Below are positions 36,380 to 44,497 of a stretch of 64,000 nucleotides of DNA, piece by piece. This DNA is from Avibacterium paragallinarum (GTDB lineage: Bacteria; Pseudomonadota; Gammaproteobacteria; Enterobacterales; Pasteurellaceae). Positions within the stretch are counted from its first letter, which is position 1, and every line of letters starts with the position of its first letter. Below the pieces are notes generated by a model. That model was not told the DNA's origin and did no database searches. It was given only the letters and a program-made list of their open reading frames with translations. The stretch is from assembly GCF_900450705.1 (NCBI RefSeq), contig NZ_UGHK01000002.1, positions 1-64,000 of the forward strand, read 5' to 3'. The translations under genes were made by a program, and so were the position numbers.

Positions 36380-37124
36380 CGTTACCCCCTAATACCTCAA
36401 TAATACGACGATAAATATCGTGGATAAGCGGCAACGGAATGGCTGAACGGGCGTTATAACTGTGTAAACAGTCAAACATCGTTTTGCCCGAAATATAATG
36501 CTGATAACGCAAATTTAGCGGAATATTGCTTTTAAACTTAGTCGCCTTTTTGCAGGGCCAGCCATAATTCCCATAATAGGTAGGGTTCGCATAAGGAAGA
36601 GGAAAGGCTAAAATCTCATCAAGATAGTGCCAAAGGCGGCTCGCATAAGGGTTTTCAATCACATAAATTTTCGGCTGATACCGTTTAATAATCTCAATGG
36701 TGTTATAAATGCAAAGCTCACCATTAATTCGATTTAAAAAAGAGGTCTCATAACGATAACGTCGCTTTTTAACCGCTGCCGCGTCAAAATCTTTGCGACG
36801 ACGAATAGCAAAGCGTGTATTTCCCTGCCATTGCCAACAGACATTCCCGCCCTTAATAGAGTTGGCAACGGAAAAACTCTCACAAGGCGGACTGGCTAAA
36901 ATGACATCGGGTTTAGGGAGGCTATCTAGCTTATTAAACAGGGTTTTATCACCAAACAACCGCCCAAAATCCGCTAAATTCAGCGGTAGAAAATGCCGAT
37001 TTTTACGCTCAATATCAATGCCGATAGGATAGATTTTAATATTGCGAAATGCTTTTGCTGCTTGGGTATAGCAGCCGTTGCCGCTATCAAATAACGCCCA
37101 AACAATGATTTTCTTGTTTGCCAT
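36366..37124 (-). CDS. C5-cytosine methyltransferase-like protein
   Basis: 252 residues. DVILASPPCESFSVAN holds the PC catalytic motif IV, and IYVIENPYASRLW matches motif VI (ENv). Motif I is weak (ALFDSGNGCY), and the long target-recognition part of classical Dcm enzymes is short, as in phage versions. The gene is absent from prophage 1, where com is followed directly by the adenine methylase; the two loci share the ATGGCAAA start context. Confidence 0.7.
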   Translation of the reverse strand: MANKKIIVWALFDSGNGCYTQAAKAFRNIKIYPIGIDIERKNRHFLPLNLADFGRLFGDKTLFNKLDSLPKPDVILASPPCESFSVANSIKGGNVCWQWQGNTRFAIRRRKDFDAAAVKKRRYRYETSFLNRINGELCIYNTIEIIKRYQPKIYVIENPYASRLWHYLDEILAFPLPYANPTYYGNYGWPCKKATKFKSNIPLNLRYQHYISGKTMFDCLHSYNARSAIPLPLIHDIYRRIIEVLGGNDASF

Positions 37125-37182
37125 AATTTATCCTTAAATTATGGCGTTCTGACGCTCAAGGCATTCGGACACTCTGAGTTGT

Positions 37183-37314
37183 TTAACGAGTAGGTTTAAA
37201 TGTGTTTAAGGTTTTACACCGCACACATTTAATTTCTAAATATTGATTATCTTTTGTGCGTGCAAGGAGCTTTTTACAGCACTTGCACCGCATTTCTTGC
37301 AAATCTTTTTGCAT
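37183..37314 (-). CDS. com: Com-like zinc-finger translational regulator (copy 2)
   Basis: 43 residues, with the same CxxC pairs as the prophage 1 copy. The conserved leader hairpins lie upstream at 37345-37437. The next gene is the C5-type methylase in place of mom. Confidence 0.85.
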   Translation of the reverse strand: MQKDLQEMRCKCCKKLLARTKDNQYLEIKCVRCKTLNTFKPTR

Positions 37315-37344
37315 AGACTTTCTCACTTTACGCGGTTTTGTTAC

Positions 37345-37437
37345 AATCCGTCCGTCTGGTCAGACAAAGCGGTCTCGGGTCTATGCAGGTGCTATCTGCT
37401 TAGGCTGATGTGGTAGAGGTCAGAGCCTACCACATCG
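37345..37437 (-). ncRNA. Conserved structured leader upstream of com (copy 2)
   Basis: Reverse complement of the 11693-11781 block with the same GATGTGGTAG/CTACCACATC stem and the GTCTG/CAGAC stem; one change (GGACGG for GGGCGG) weakens one pair. Conservation begins exactly here, while the gene before it differs from prophage 1. Confidence 0.5.
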
Positions 37438-37466
37438 CCGCTTCTTTATGTTTACTTGTTACATTC

Positions 37467-37697
37467 TCAATCTTTGTAAGTAATCGCTTTTACACTCCAC
37501 ATTTGAGCGGTTTGTGCTTCAGTGATTGCCACGCTGGCTAAACGCTTAACCTCTAGTATATTTGTTGAGTTACGTAACTCATTAAGTTGATCAATGATAT
37601 CCGCATAAAGCCGTTTGCACTTTGTCACTTCATCGTTATTATCAGGATTAAAAGTTAATCCTACTGCTTTTTGTCCAAATGTTAGATTTCCTTTCAT
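37467..37697 (-). CDS. Acb2/Tad1 hairpin-domain-like protein (possible anti-CBASS/anti-Thoeris sponge)
   Basis: 76 residues. N-terminal LTFGQKAVGLTFNP, then a helix, then LASVAITEAQTAQMWSVKA. This two-helix pattern ending in a QTAxMWxVKA stretch resembles small phage proteins of the Acb2/Tad1 hairpin-domain group, which sequester cyclic nucleotide signals. Assigned from memory of the pattern; not tested. AAGGAG precedes the start. It sits in the accessory slot before the com leader. Confidence 0.5.
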   Translation of the reverse strand: MKGNLTFGQKAVGLTFNPDNNDEVTKCKRLYADIIDQLNELRNSTNILEVKRLASVAITEAQTAQMWSVKAITYKD

Positions 37698-37704
37698 CTA
37701 CAAT

Positions 37705-38203
37705 TTACTCCTTATGTTTTAATTTAAAAATTGCCGCTAAATGATTTGGACTAAACCGCCAGCCCTCATCACCGCCATTAATCGCATTTGCACACCACTC
37801 ACTGCAAAAAAAATTTGTCGCGTGCTTGCGGGGTAAATAACACAATCCCTAACGCCCCTAACCAGTCGTATTTTTTATCTTTAGTTTGCCAAAAATATCC
37901 CTTAACTTTAGCCTCATCGACCCCATAAAGCGGAATTAAATCCCACTTGCCGTTATCAAGGTCAATCTGCTTGCAACGCACCCCACCATCTCGGATTGAT
38001 GAGCTGTAACAGTCGTAAACAATCTCGTGGTCATAATGATGACCACTTAGCCACTCACGCCGAGCAACGGCAATCTCACAATGGGAGTATTGGCCTTTAG
38101 TGAGCTTACGAGTGAGCCAGTCACCTAATTTGGCTTTAAGCACGGCAAAACCTTTGCCACTGCGGTTGCCTTTATAGAGAGCTAAATAAACTCGATTATC
38201 CAT
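37705..38203 (-). pseudogene. NlpC/P60-like (permuted papain) phage protein with homopolymer frameshift
   Basis: Starts MDNRVYLALYKGNRSGKG at 38203, overlapping the fibre chaperone end. YSHCEIAV supplies the histidine, and YDCYSSSIRDGGVR follows. The frame stops at 37799 after DKFFLQ. If the A8 run at 37806-37813 were A7, the protein would go on as DKFFCSEWCANAINGGDEG to a stop at 37705. CSEW is the likely catalytic cysteine motif of permuted NlpC/P60 enzymes, so the extra base removes the active site. Confidence 0.65.
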
Positions 38204-38783
38204 GATAAACCTCCTGCCAGCCTGTGCTGTAGTCATAATCTAACGGGTTATCCACCGCCAACATCGCCAAGCGGTGCTTTTCAGCGTTGTCAAAATTGGC
38301 TTGCTCTTGTTGCATTAGCGTTAATGCTAGCTGGTCTAATAATGCCTCATTCATCAATACAAAACTGTTATCCATTGTTTTCCATTGCGTTTCAGGAAAA
38401 CTGGGTAATGTCCGCATAAAGGTATATTGTTGGCGACTTACCTCATCGGTGTGAAACCATTTATTCACACTCGCAACATACACCCCACTATGCGTGCGAC
38501 GATAACGTTCTTCTTTAATTTTTTTCCATACTTCGGCTTGTTGTGCAGCTAACCAAGCGGCTTTTTGCTCCTCATCCATCACCCATTTTCCCCCTTGCAA
38601 TCTGTGATAAGGGCTTGGCTGGGGCTCAATCAAAACGGGATAGCCCCGCTCATCGGGGATAATCTGTTTTCCCTCACTTTGCCCGATAAGTAAAGTGCGG
38701 TAGGTTTCTTCGCTGATTTTTACCGCACCTTCAGGTGCTTGTGTTAAATCTAGGTAAAATCCCGCTTTGTAATACATTGTCAT
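38196..38783 (-). CDS. Tail fibre assembly chaperone
   Basis: 195 residues from the ATG overlapping the fibre stop. N-terminus (TMYYKAGFYLDLTQAPEGAV) as in prophage 1, then a different C-terminal half with HTDEVSRQQYTFM and LDYDYSTGWQEVYHG. Needed for fibre trimerisation. Confidence 0.85.
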   Translation of the reverse strand: MTMYYKAGFYLDLTQAPEGAVKISEETYRTLLIGQSEGKQIIPDERGYPVLIEPQPSPYHRLQGGKWVMDEEQKAAWLAAQQAEVWKKIKEERYRRTHSGVYVASVNKWFHTDEVSRQQYTFMRTLPSFPETQWKTMDNSFVLMNEALLDQLALTLMQQEQANFDNAEKHRLAMLAVDNPLDYDYSTGWQEVYHG

Positions 38784-40597
38784 TATTTCCATCTCCCGAT
38801 TGCTAAAAATTGTATGCGAACATTGCCTTGATTAGAGCCACCGTGCTCATACTCGTGATAATAACAAGTTGCATTATTAGATTTTGTTAATATATTTACA
38901 CCTGCATTGTGAGAACCTCCGATAGAAGTTGTTACCTTTGAAAAAATTAATGGTGTATCAACAAAAGCTATAGCCCAGTTAAATGATTTTTCAAACCATT
39001 CATACAAATCATTCTGCCTGATTGTATAAGTTTGTATCATTGTCCCATCGGGATATTTGCGCACCTCAAAATCACCTATTTTTTGATAAGTAAATAATTG
39101 TGCGATACGGTTATCCACCCCTGTATCAAAATCCGTTATATCACTTGCGGTATGCGTATGTAACACGTCCGCTTTTTTTGCCTTCACTTCTTGAATATCT
39201 TGTGCCAATCTACTTGCATCAAGTTGCCCAGCATTAGCAATCTCTCCAAACGCCTTAATCCAAAACTGCACCCCATCGAGCGTGTTTTGTGCTTTAATGC
39301 AGAGTTTGAGAACAAGGGATTTCGGGCGCGTTTCTTCCGCAGTTCGCGTATCTTTCTCTGTCGTATCCTTCGTAGAAGCAAGGTAGGTTTTTGCCCTTGC
39401 CCCATCGGCGACCGCCACGTTGTTTGCCTGCACCCTGCCTTTTTGTGCGGGCTTAAACGCACCCGGCACTACATTGGTGGTATCACTATCATGAATGACG
39501 ATAGTGATACCTTTCTCGGCTTGATAATCGCCCCCGGCTTCGGTAGGAATATAGTGAAAGTGGTCTTGAAGGGCGTCTTGTTGCACCTCACCCACCGCAA
39601 GCAATGCTCCCGCGTTACGAATAAAGCGGTCTTTCGCTTTCGGCACGGCGGAAAGGCTGCCATATTTCGCCACAAGATGGCGATACAGTTCGGGATAAGC
39701 CTGCTCGCTAACTTGCTCTTCAATGTCATCAAAGGCAATCCAGCCTTCGGGGATATTGTCGGTGGCAAAATAGGCGGTCATTCCCACATCAGAGCGACGC
39801 AGGTCGGGCAATGTGTTCACCCCTAAGGCTTGATAAAGGGCGGGATAAGTTGTTCTCCCAAAGGTTGAGCCGTCACAGCGTAAAAATCCGTGCGGATTTT
39901 GTACCGCACTTGGAAACGCAACAACAGAGCCAACAGGCACCCCATCACCGCCCACCTCTTTCCACGCACTCCAAGACGTGCCGTTAAAATAACGGGTTTG
40001 AACCTTGCTCTCATTGGCTTTACGGGCAATTTGTCGGATAGCATTATTTTGCCCGCCGCTAATCACCTCAATATGCCACTCACCTGCACTCGGTAAATTT
40101 TGCCCGCTGGCAAAATAATAATTGCCGTCAATCTTGCAATCATTGGCATCACCGGTGGATGTCCCCACCTTAAAATCACCAATCCCATAGCCCGCTAAGG
40201 TTGTGGCAGGGGATTGTTTGCTTTCAGCCAAATGGTAAGCCCTTTCGGCTTTATCAAACGCCGTTTTCACCGCCAACGCACTTGCCCCAAACACACTTGA
40301 TGCCATATTGATGCTGTCGGTAAGTTGGATTTCCCCTTTTTGGGTTGTGTTGCCATTTCTGCGGTTGGCATTAATAACCGCCATAATCGCTTCATAAATT
40401 TGTGTGTTTTTGCTTGGGATAGGTGTAAGCCCAGCTTGTAATAACAAATATTTCACCTCTTCGCCTACATCTCGCAAATGAGCCTGCACGTTATTCAACC
40501 ATTCGGCAGTTACCCGCGTGCCTTGTGTGCCACTGGCTGGGTCGCCATTGTGAAATTCGCCATCTTGGCTATCAATTTTAGGGAGTAAATCTTTCAT
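38783..40597 (-). CDS. Tail fibre protein
   Basis: 604 residues. The N-terminus MKDLLPKIDSQDGEFHNGDP and VTAEWLNNVQAHLRDVGEE are typical of Mu-like Pasteurellaceae fibres. The middle includes PVGSVVAFPSAVQNPHGFLR (a phage collar-like segment). The last about 105 residues match the prophage 1 fibre tip, so both phages probably bound the same receptor. Confidence 0.87.
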   Translation of the reverse strand: MKDLLPKIDSQDGEFHNGDPASGTQGTRVTAEWLNNVQAHLRDVGEEVKYLLLQAGLTPIPSKNTQIYEAIMAVINANRRNGNTTQKGEIQLTDSINMASSVFGASALAVKTAFDKAERAYHLAESKQSPATTLAGYGIGDFKVGTSTGDANDCKIDGNYYFASGQNLPSAGEWHIEVISGGQNNAIRQIARKANESKVQTRYFNGTSWSAWKEVGGDGVPVGSVVAFPSAVQNPHGFLRCDGSTFGRTTYPALYQALGVNTLPDLRRSDVGMTAYFATDNIPEGWIAFDDIEEQVSEQAYPELYRHLVAKYGSLSAVPKAKDRFIRNAGALLAVGEVQQDALQDHFHYIPTEAGGDYQAEKGITIVIHDSDTTNVVPGAFKPAQKGRVQANNVAVADGARAKTYLASTKDTTEKDTRTAEETRPKSLVLKLCIKAQNTLDGVQFWIKAFGEIANAGQLDASRLAQDIQEVKAKKADVLHTHTASDITDFDTGVDNRIAQLFTYQKIGDFEVRKYPDGTMIQTYTIRQNDLYEWFEKSFNWAIAFVDTPLIFSKVTTSIGGSHNAGVNILTKSNNATCYYHEYEHGGSNQGNVRIQFLAIGRWK

Positions 40598-40600
40598 TTT

Positions 40601-41188
40601 TTAACCTTTGTATGCAAAATAACAGTAAGTATGAGCGGGTTTTAACTCTTTAAAAAAGGCTTCAATAATGGGATCGCCAAACTCAACTAGTCGCTCACCC
40701 GCTAAAGACTGCCCCGCTCGAAAATACACAATATTGTCATCACCATTTAAAACAGAAACTCGCCACATAAAAATCAGGCTTTCTTGCGGTTCGTCTCTAA
40801 ATTGCACAATATCACCGGGATCAGGCAAATCCTGTTGCAATGGTGAAAATTCTTTAATCTCAATTTGATAGCCAATGCTTTGAGCCAGTTGCATAAAATA
40901 GGGGATAGACAACCCACCAATGGCATTAAGCTGCAAAATGACCCGTTTCACTCGCTCAGTGTAGGTCTTTTGGGTATCGGTTTTTATTCCACAAATCCGT
41001 TCCCAATCAGCGAGCATTTGCCCCGAAGTTTCAGGGTTAATCACATTTAACACTTCCGTTGCACGCTGTTCTAAACGTTGAAAAACCTTTCCATCAACCT
41101 CACATTGGGCTAAAAATTGTTTACCGTTAATATTGTAGGAAACAGGCGGATAGAGCTGAGCAAGGGCGTGTTTGTAATCATTAGCCAT
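40601..41188 (-). CDS. Mu gp48-like baseplate protein (DUF2313)
   Basis: 195 residues. YKHALAQLYPPVSYNINGKQ and RATEVLNVINPETSGQMLADWERICG are characteristic. It acts at the baseplate edge like P2 gpI. Start overlaps the stop of the gp47-like gene. Confidence 0.85.
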   Translation of the reverse strand: MANDYKHALAQLYPPVSYNINGKQFLAQCEVDGKVFQRLEQRATEVLNVINPETSGQMLADWERICGIKTDTQKTYTERVKRVILQLNAIGGLSIPYFMQLAQSIGYQIEIKEFSPLQQDLPDPGDIVQFRDEPQESLIFMWRVSVLNGDDNIVYFRAGQSLAGERLVEFGDPIIEAFFKELKPAHTYCYFAYKG

Positions 41189-42252
41189 TAGTGCATCTCC
41201 GACACATTCACGTTCCCCAATCTAAACCACTCAATTTTGTGGGTAACGTCAGCGGTACGATTCGCAGTTGGGGTAATAAATTTGCGATCCACAACACCCA
41301 CTAAATTATTCACCACTGCCTCGCATTGCGACACAATCAAGCTATCACCGGGGATTAGCGTATTAAAATAATCCGCCAACGCAGTTTGGATAGCCTGTTT
41401 AATCTCAAGCAACGTAACGCCACTAAGTTTAACTTGGATGTTAAAATTGATTTTTGTCACATCAGGCTTAACTACTTTGCTCTCTTTAGCGGTAACAGGG
41501 CACACATCATCAATATAGGCTTGGACGCGTCTAATCGTCTCATCGCTAGGTACATCATTATCTGCCGTAATGGCAATATCAACCGTCCCCAATCCACGGC
41601 GTAAAGGGTAGACATAAGCTGCACTCACCCCATCAACAGATAATGCCCAATTGCGATAATCATATTTATTGCCGCCCGCTGGTGGACGACGGATAAGCTC
41701 CAGTAATCGCTCTAACAATGAGGCATCGGTCTCCGCATCGGTTGCACCAATCACCTCATTAAGGATAACGTCTGTTTGCACCCCAACAGGGGCTGCCATA
41801 AAGCTGGCTTTTGTGGCGACTTTGATGTTTTGCGTCGCACCTGTAGCAAGTGAGCGTACAGGCACAACAACAGAACCACCATCAGAAATCACCGCACTGT
41901 CCGTTGTCTCATAAAAGCGGTTATCTTCCGTTTTTATTTGCAATCCTGCGGGGATCTCCGCATTTTCTTGCCCCGTAATGGTTGCCCCTCGTCCGCTGGC
42001 ATAGGTGGCATTACGGCGGCGAATGCCTCGCAATCCCGCGTGCTTTTCTAAAAATTCTGTATCGGCGGTATCGGGGAAAAACTGTTTAATCAGCCATTTT
42101 TGATGTGCATAAATGCCTTCAGCCACCGCCGCTAAACTTGAGGCACGGGCGTAATTATCACTGTCTACGCTCACATCGGCTTGAGGATCAAGGGCTTGCA
42201 TATCGCGTAAAATGCTTGCTCTTATCTCATCTAAGGTGGGTACAACAAACAT
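41188..42252 (-). CDS. Mu gp47-like baseplate protein J
   Basis: 354 residues of the baseplate J family (TVDEIR-like start LDEIRASILRDMQALDPQAD; DASLLERLLELIRRPPAGGN; YVYPLRRGLGTVDIAIT). AAAGGGAG sits inside TTTAAA-AGGGAG-type flanks just before the ATG. Confidence 0.88.
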   Translation of the reverse strand: MFVVPTLDEIRASILRDMQALDPQADVSVDSDNYARASSLAAVAEGIYAHQKWLIKQFFPDTADTEFLEKHAGLRGIRRRNATYASGRGATITGQENAEIPAGLQIKTEDNRFYETTDSAVISDGGSVVVPVRSLATGATQNIKVATKASFMAAPVGVQTDVILNEVIGATDAETDASLLERLLELIRRPPAGGNKYDYRNWALSVDGVSAAYVYPLRRGLGTVDIAITADNDVPSDETIRRVQAYIDDVCPVTAKESKVVKPDVTKINFNIQVKLSGVTLLEIKQAIQTALADYFNTLIPGDSLIVSQCEAVVNNLVGVVDRKFITPTANRTADVTHKIEWFRLGNVNVSEMH

Positions 42253-42265
42253 TTTTAAACTCCCT

Positions 42266-42616
42266 TTAAATTACTTTTACAGGGTGTTTAAAGCGATATG
42301 TTTCACCCCGATTATCAATGATTTCAATATGTAAAATTAACCAGCCATTATGTGGTTGCTGGTGCGTTACTTGGATTTGACTTGCTCGCCCATCATCAAG
42401 CAAGGGCTGTAAGGCTTCTTCGGCGTATTGTTGGGCGATAAGTCCAACACGCGTTAAGTCTTTTTCACGCTGAATTAAGTGGAGCAGAGAGCCTACACGC
42501 CCATCTGCCCACCAAGAGCCTAAAGGAGTGGTTAGTCTGATATACGCCGCATTAGCGAGCGTACTGATTGTCTTACTTGTATAGTCCCCAGTAAGCGGGC
42601 TTAACTCTCTGTCCAT
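42266..42616 (-). CDS. Mu gp46-like baseplate wedge protein
   Basis: About 116 residues from the ATG at 42616 (MDRELSPLTGDYT), the usual family start. A further in-frame ATG at 42643 lies directly after the T-run of a hairpin. LTTPLGSWWADGRVGSLLH is the family core. Neither start has a good Shine-Dalgarno, so the true start is open. Confidence 0.8.
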   Translation of the reverse strand: MDRELSPLTGDYTSKTISTLANAAYIRLTTPLGSWWADGRVGSLLHLIQREKDLTRVGLIAQQYAEEALQPLLDDGRASQIQVTHQQPHNGWLILHIEIIDNRGETYRFKHPVKVI

Positions 42617-42643
42617 GCTGACAAAGATACTTAAAACAGACAT

Positions 42644-42678
42644 AAAAAAAGCGGTGATGGAGTTCCACACCGCTTTTT
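42644..42678 (-). terminator. Intrinsic-terminator-like hairpin between gp45 and gp46
   Basis: On the minus strand a GCGGTG/CACCGC stem with an inner TGGA/TCCA pair is followed by seven T. It lies inside the late operon and ends against ATG 42643. Comparable hairpins abut starts in prophages 1 and 3. Confidence 0.65.
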
Positions 42679-42694
42679 ATTGTTGTAAATAGAT

Positions 42695-43352
42695 TTATTG
42701 TGGTGAGCCGGTATTGCCGCCACTATCCCCTCTGTGAGTATGATTAACCAAAGACTTGCCGCTTGCGTTAACATCGCCATCAGTCGTAATGTTACCACCG
42801 ATTTGCGTCACATCACCGTTAAAGGTTGCCCCGCTGCCACCTTGCACCGCCATACCACCGTTGCCATTAATTTTCCCTTGAGCGGTTAAAACTTGCGTGG
42901 TCTCTAACTTTGGCGTATCAAAATTTGCCCCCCTGAGTGGCATTTACTTGATAGGTTTTGCAATTAAGTACAAAATTATCACAATCCACCTCAATTAACC
43001 GTCCATTTTTTAGCATAATGGTTGAGCCGCTTTGGTCGTAGATAGCCACCTCGCCATCTTGTAAATTTTTGACCCGAAACGCCCCATTTTCCGTGGCAAT
43101 GACGATCCCGTGTGAGGTTTGCCCACCAATGGGGATAATCACCGCTTGCGTCCCTGCAGGTGGCACGGAGGTAAAGCCAAAATGTTGCATTAGCTCCACA
43201 TCTTGCAAGGTCTCATCCGCCAATCCTGACACTTGTGTTTTTTGGATATTGTCCGTACTTTTAACTAAATTAAGCATACCGCGAAAAGCCTGACGCACGC
43301 CATTTAATGTCGTTTGTGCGGTTTGTTGTATTGCTTGACTAAATCGACGCAT
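42695..43352 (-). pseudogene. Mu gp45-like baseplate spike, frameshifted in a G tract
   Basis: Residues 1-144 (MRRFSQAIQQTAQTTLNGV... YQVNATQGGKF) stop at 42918. In another frame the protein continues ANFDTPKLETTQVLTAQGKI to a tip with LVNHTHRGDSGGNTG ending at 42695. The G6 run at 42928-42933 would restore one frame if it were G7. The H-T-H tip is the usual iron site of the spike. Without it the phage would be non-infectious. Confidence 0.75.
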
Positions 43353-44497
43353 TATTTACCCCTAACTATCTCCCATTTACCATCACCTGTTGTTGCCATT
43401 AACGGCCCATTTTTACCTTTTTTGCCTTTTCGTTTACGGGCTTTATTGGCTTTGGCAACATAGGCGTCAGGCGTCCACACGCCATCTTGCTTTAATCGGA
43501 GTTCTGTTTGCGTCCCGCCCGAGCGAGAAAGGGTAAAACGTCGCCCCATCAGAAAAAAAATGGCGTCAATATCATATTCTTCACAAATTACATGTATCCG
43601 TTGCCCTGGCATCCATAATTGCCCTGATTGGGTTTTATGGTCTGGCACAGTAATGGTCAAAGTAAAGCCCTCTAAAATACTGTCTGAAATATATTTTTTC
43701 GCCCATTTTTTGAGTGCTTCAAGGTTTTCGACATCTGGCACCACCACGGTTTTGGGCTTATACGCCGTCATTGCCTCATTTTTGTAAACCCATTTTAAAT
43801 CGTTTTTATTGTCATCGCCCGAACGACCGTGCCGTTGAGCCAAAAAGGTAATCTCACTAAATTGCTGTGATACATCATAGGTCAACTCTGCACGCTCAAA
43901 ATTATTACGCTTGCCGTCTTTTAGACAACATAAGGTCGCCACTGGGGGCGTCGAGTAATCCGCCCCACCGACAATCAACGTGCCTTTAGGGTCAAACCAT
44001 AAATGTAAACCCGCAGAATTAGCACAACGGATAGCCGCCTGCCAAGCTGTTTCGCCTATCTCAATATCTACCTTGTCTAAAGTCGGGTTATTTTCGGCGT
44101 TAAGCTCAACCTTTGTAATCCCCAAAGGATTAACAATTTTTTGCACTGCCTCAAGCACCGTTAGCCCTTTCACATTGGTTATCGGGGCAGAGCAATCCAC
44201 TAAAATGCTGGCTTTATCTCGCCCATTTAGGCTAAAAGTGCGGTTCGTTTTGCTAATCCCGTGCTGGGTGGTGTCCACAATGCCCGTCAGCACCACCTCA
44301 CCATTGATCCGCACTTTTACTTCTTGCCCCGAAAAATCGGGTAAGTGGGTATGTTCTGAAGCCACGCCGATTTCAAAACGAAAGGCATCCGCAGGGATTA
44401 AAAAATCACTGTCAATGTCATAGCTTTTCCAGTGGTTATGCTGCTGTCCCGCAATTTCAACCACCACATCATTTTCATAAGGATAATTAATTGACAT
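43352..44497 (-). CDS. Mu gpP-like baseplate hub protein
   Basis: 381 residues. NYPYENDVVVEIAGQQHNHW start, then VKGLTVLEAVQKIVNPLGIT and AAIRCANSAGLHLWFDPKG. Hub role corresponding to P2 gpD. Basic C-terminus. Stop and start codons overlap the spike gene. Confidence 0.85.
   Translation of the reverse strand: MSINYPYENDVVVEIAGQQHNHWKSYDIDSDFLIPADAFRFEIGVASEHTHLPDFSGQEVKVRINGEVVLTGIVDTTQHGISKTNRTFSLNGRDKASILVDCSAPITNVKGLTVLEAVQKIVNPLGITKVELNAENNPTLDKVDIEIGETAWQAAIRCANSAGLHLWFDPKGTLIVGGADYSTPPVATLCCLKDGKRNNFERAELTYDVSQQFSEITFLAQRHGRSGDDNKNDLKWVYKNEAMTAYKPKTVVVPDVENLEALKKWAKKYISDSILEGFTLTITVPDHKTQSGQLWMPGQRIHVICEEYDIDAIFFLMGRRFTLSRSGGTQTELRLKQDGVWTPDAYVAKANKARKRKGKKGKNGPLMATTGDGKWEIVRGK

Noticed and set aside
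39191-39826. 211-codon plus-strand frame inside the prophage 2 fibre gene
   Set aside because: Long only because the opposite strand has low stop density; composition is Cys/Arg-rich and not protein-like.
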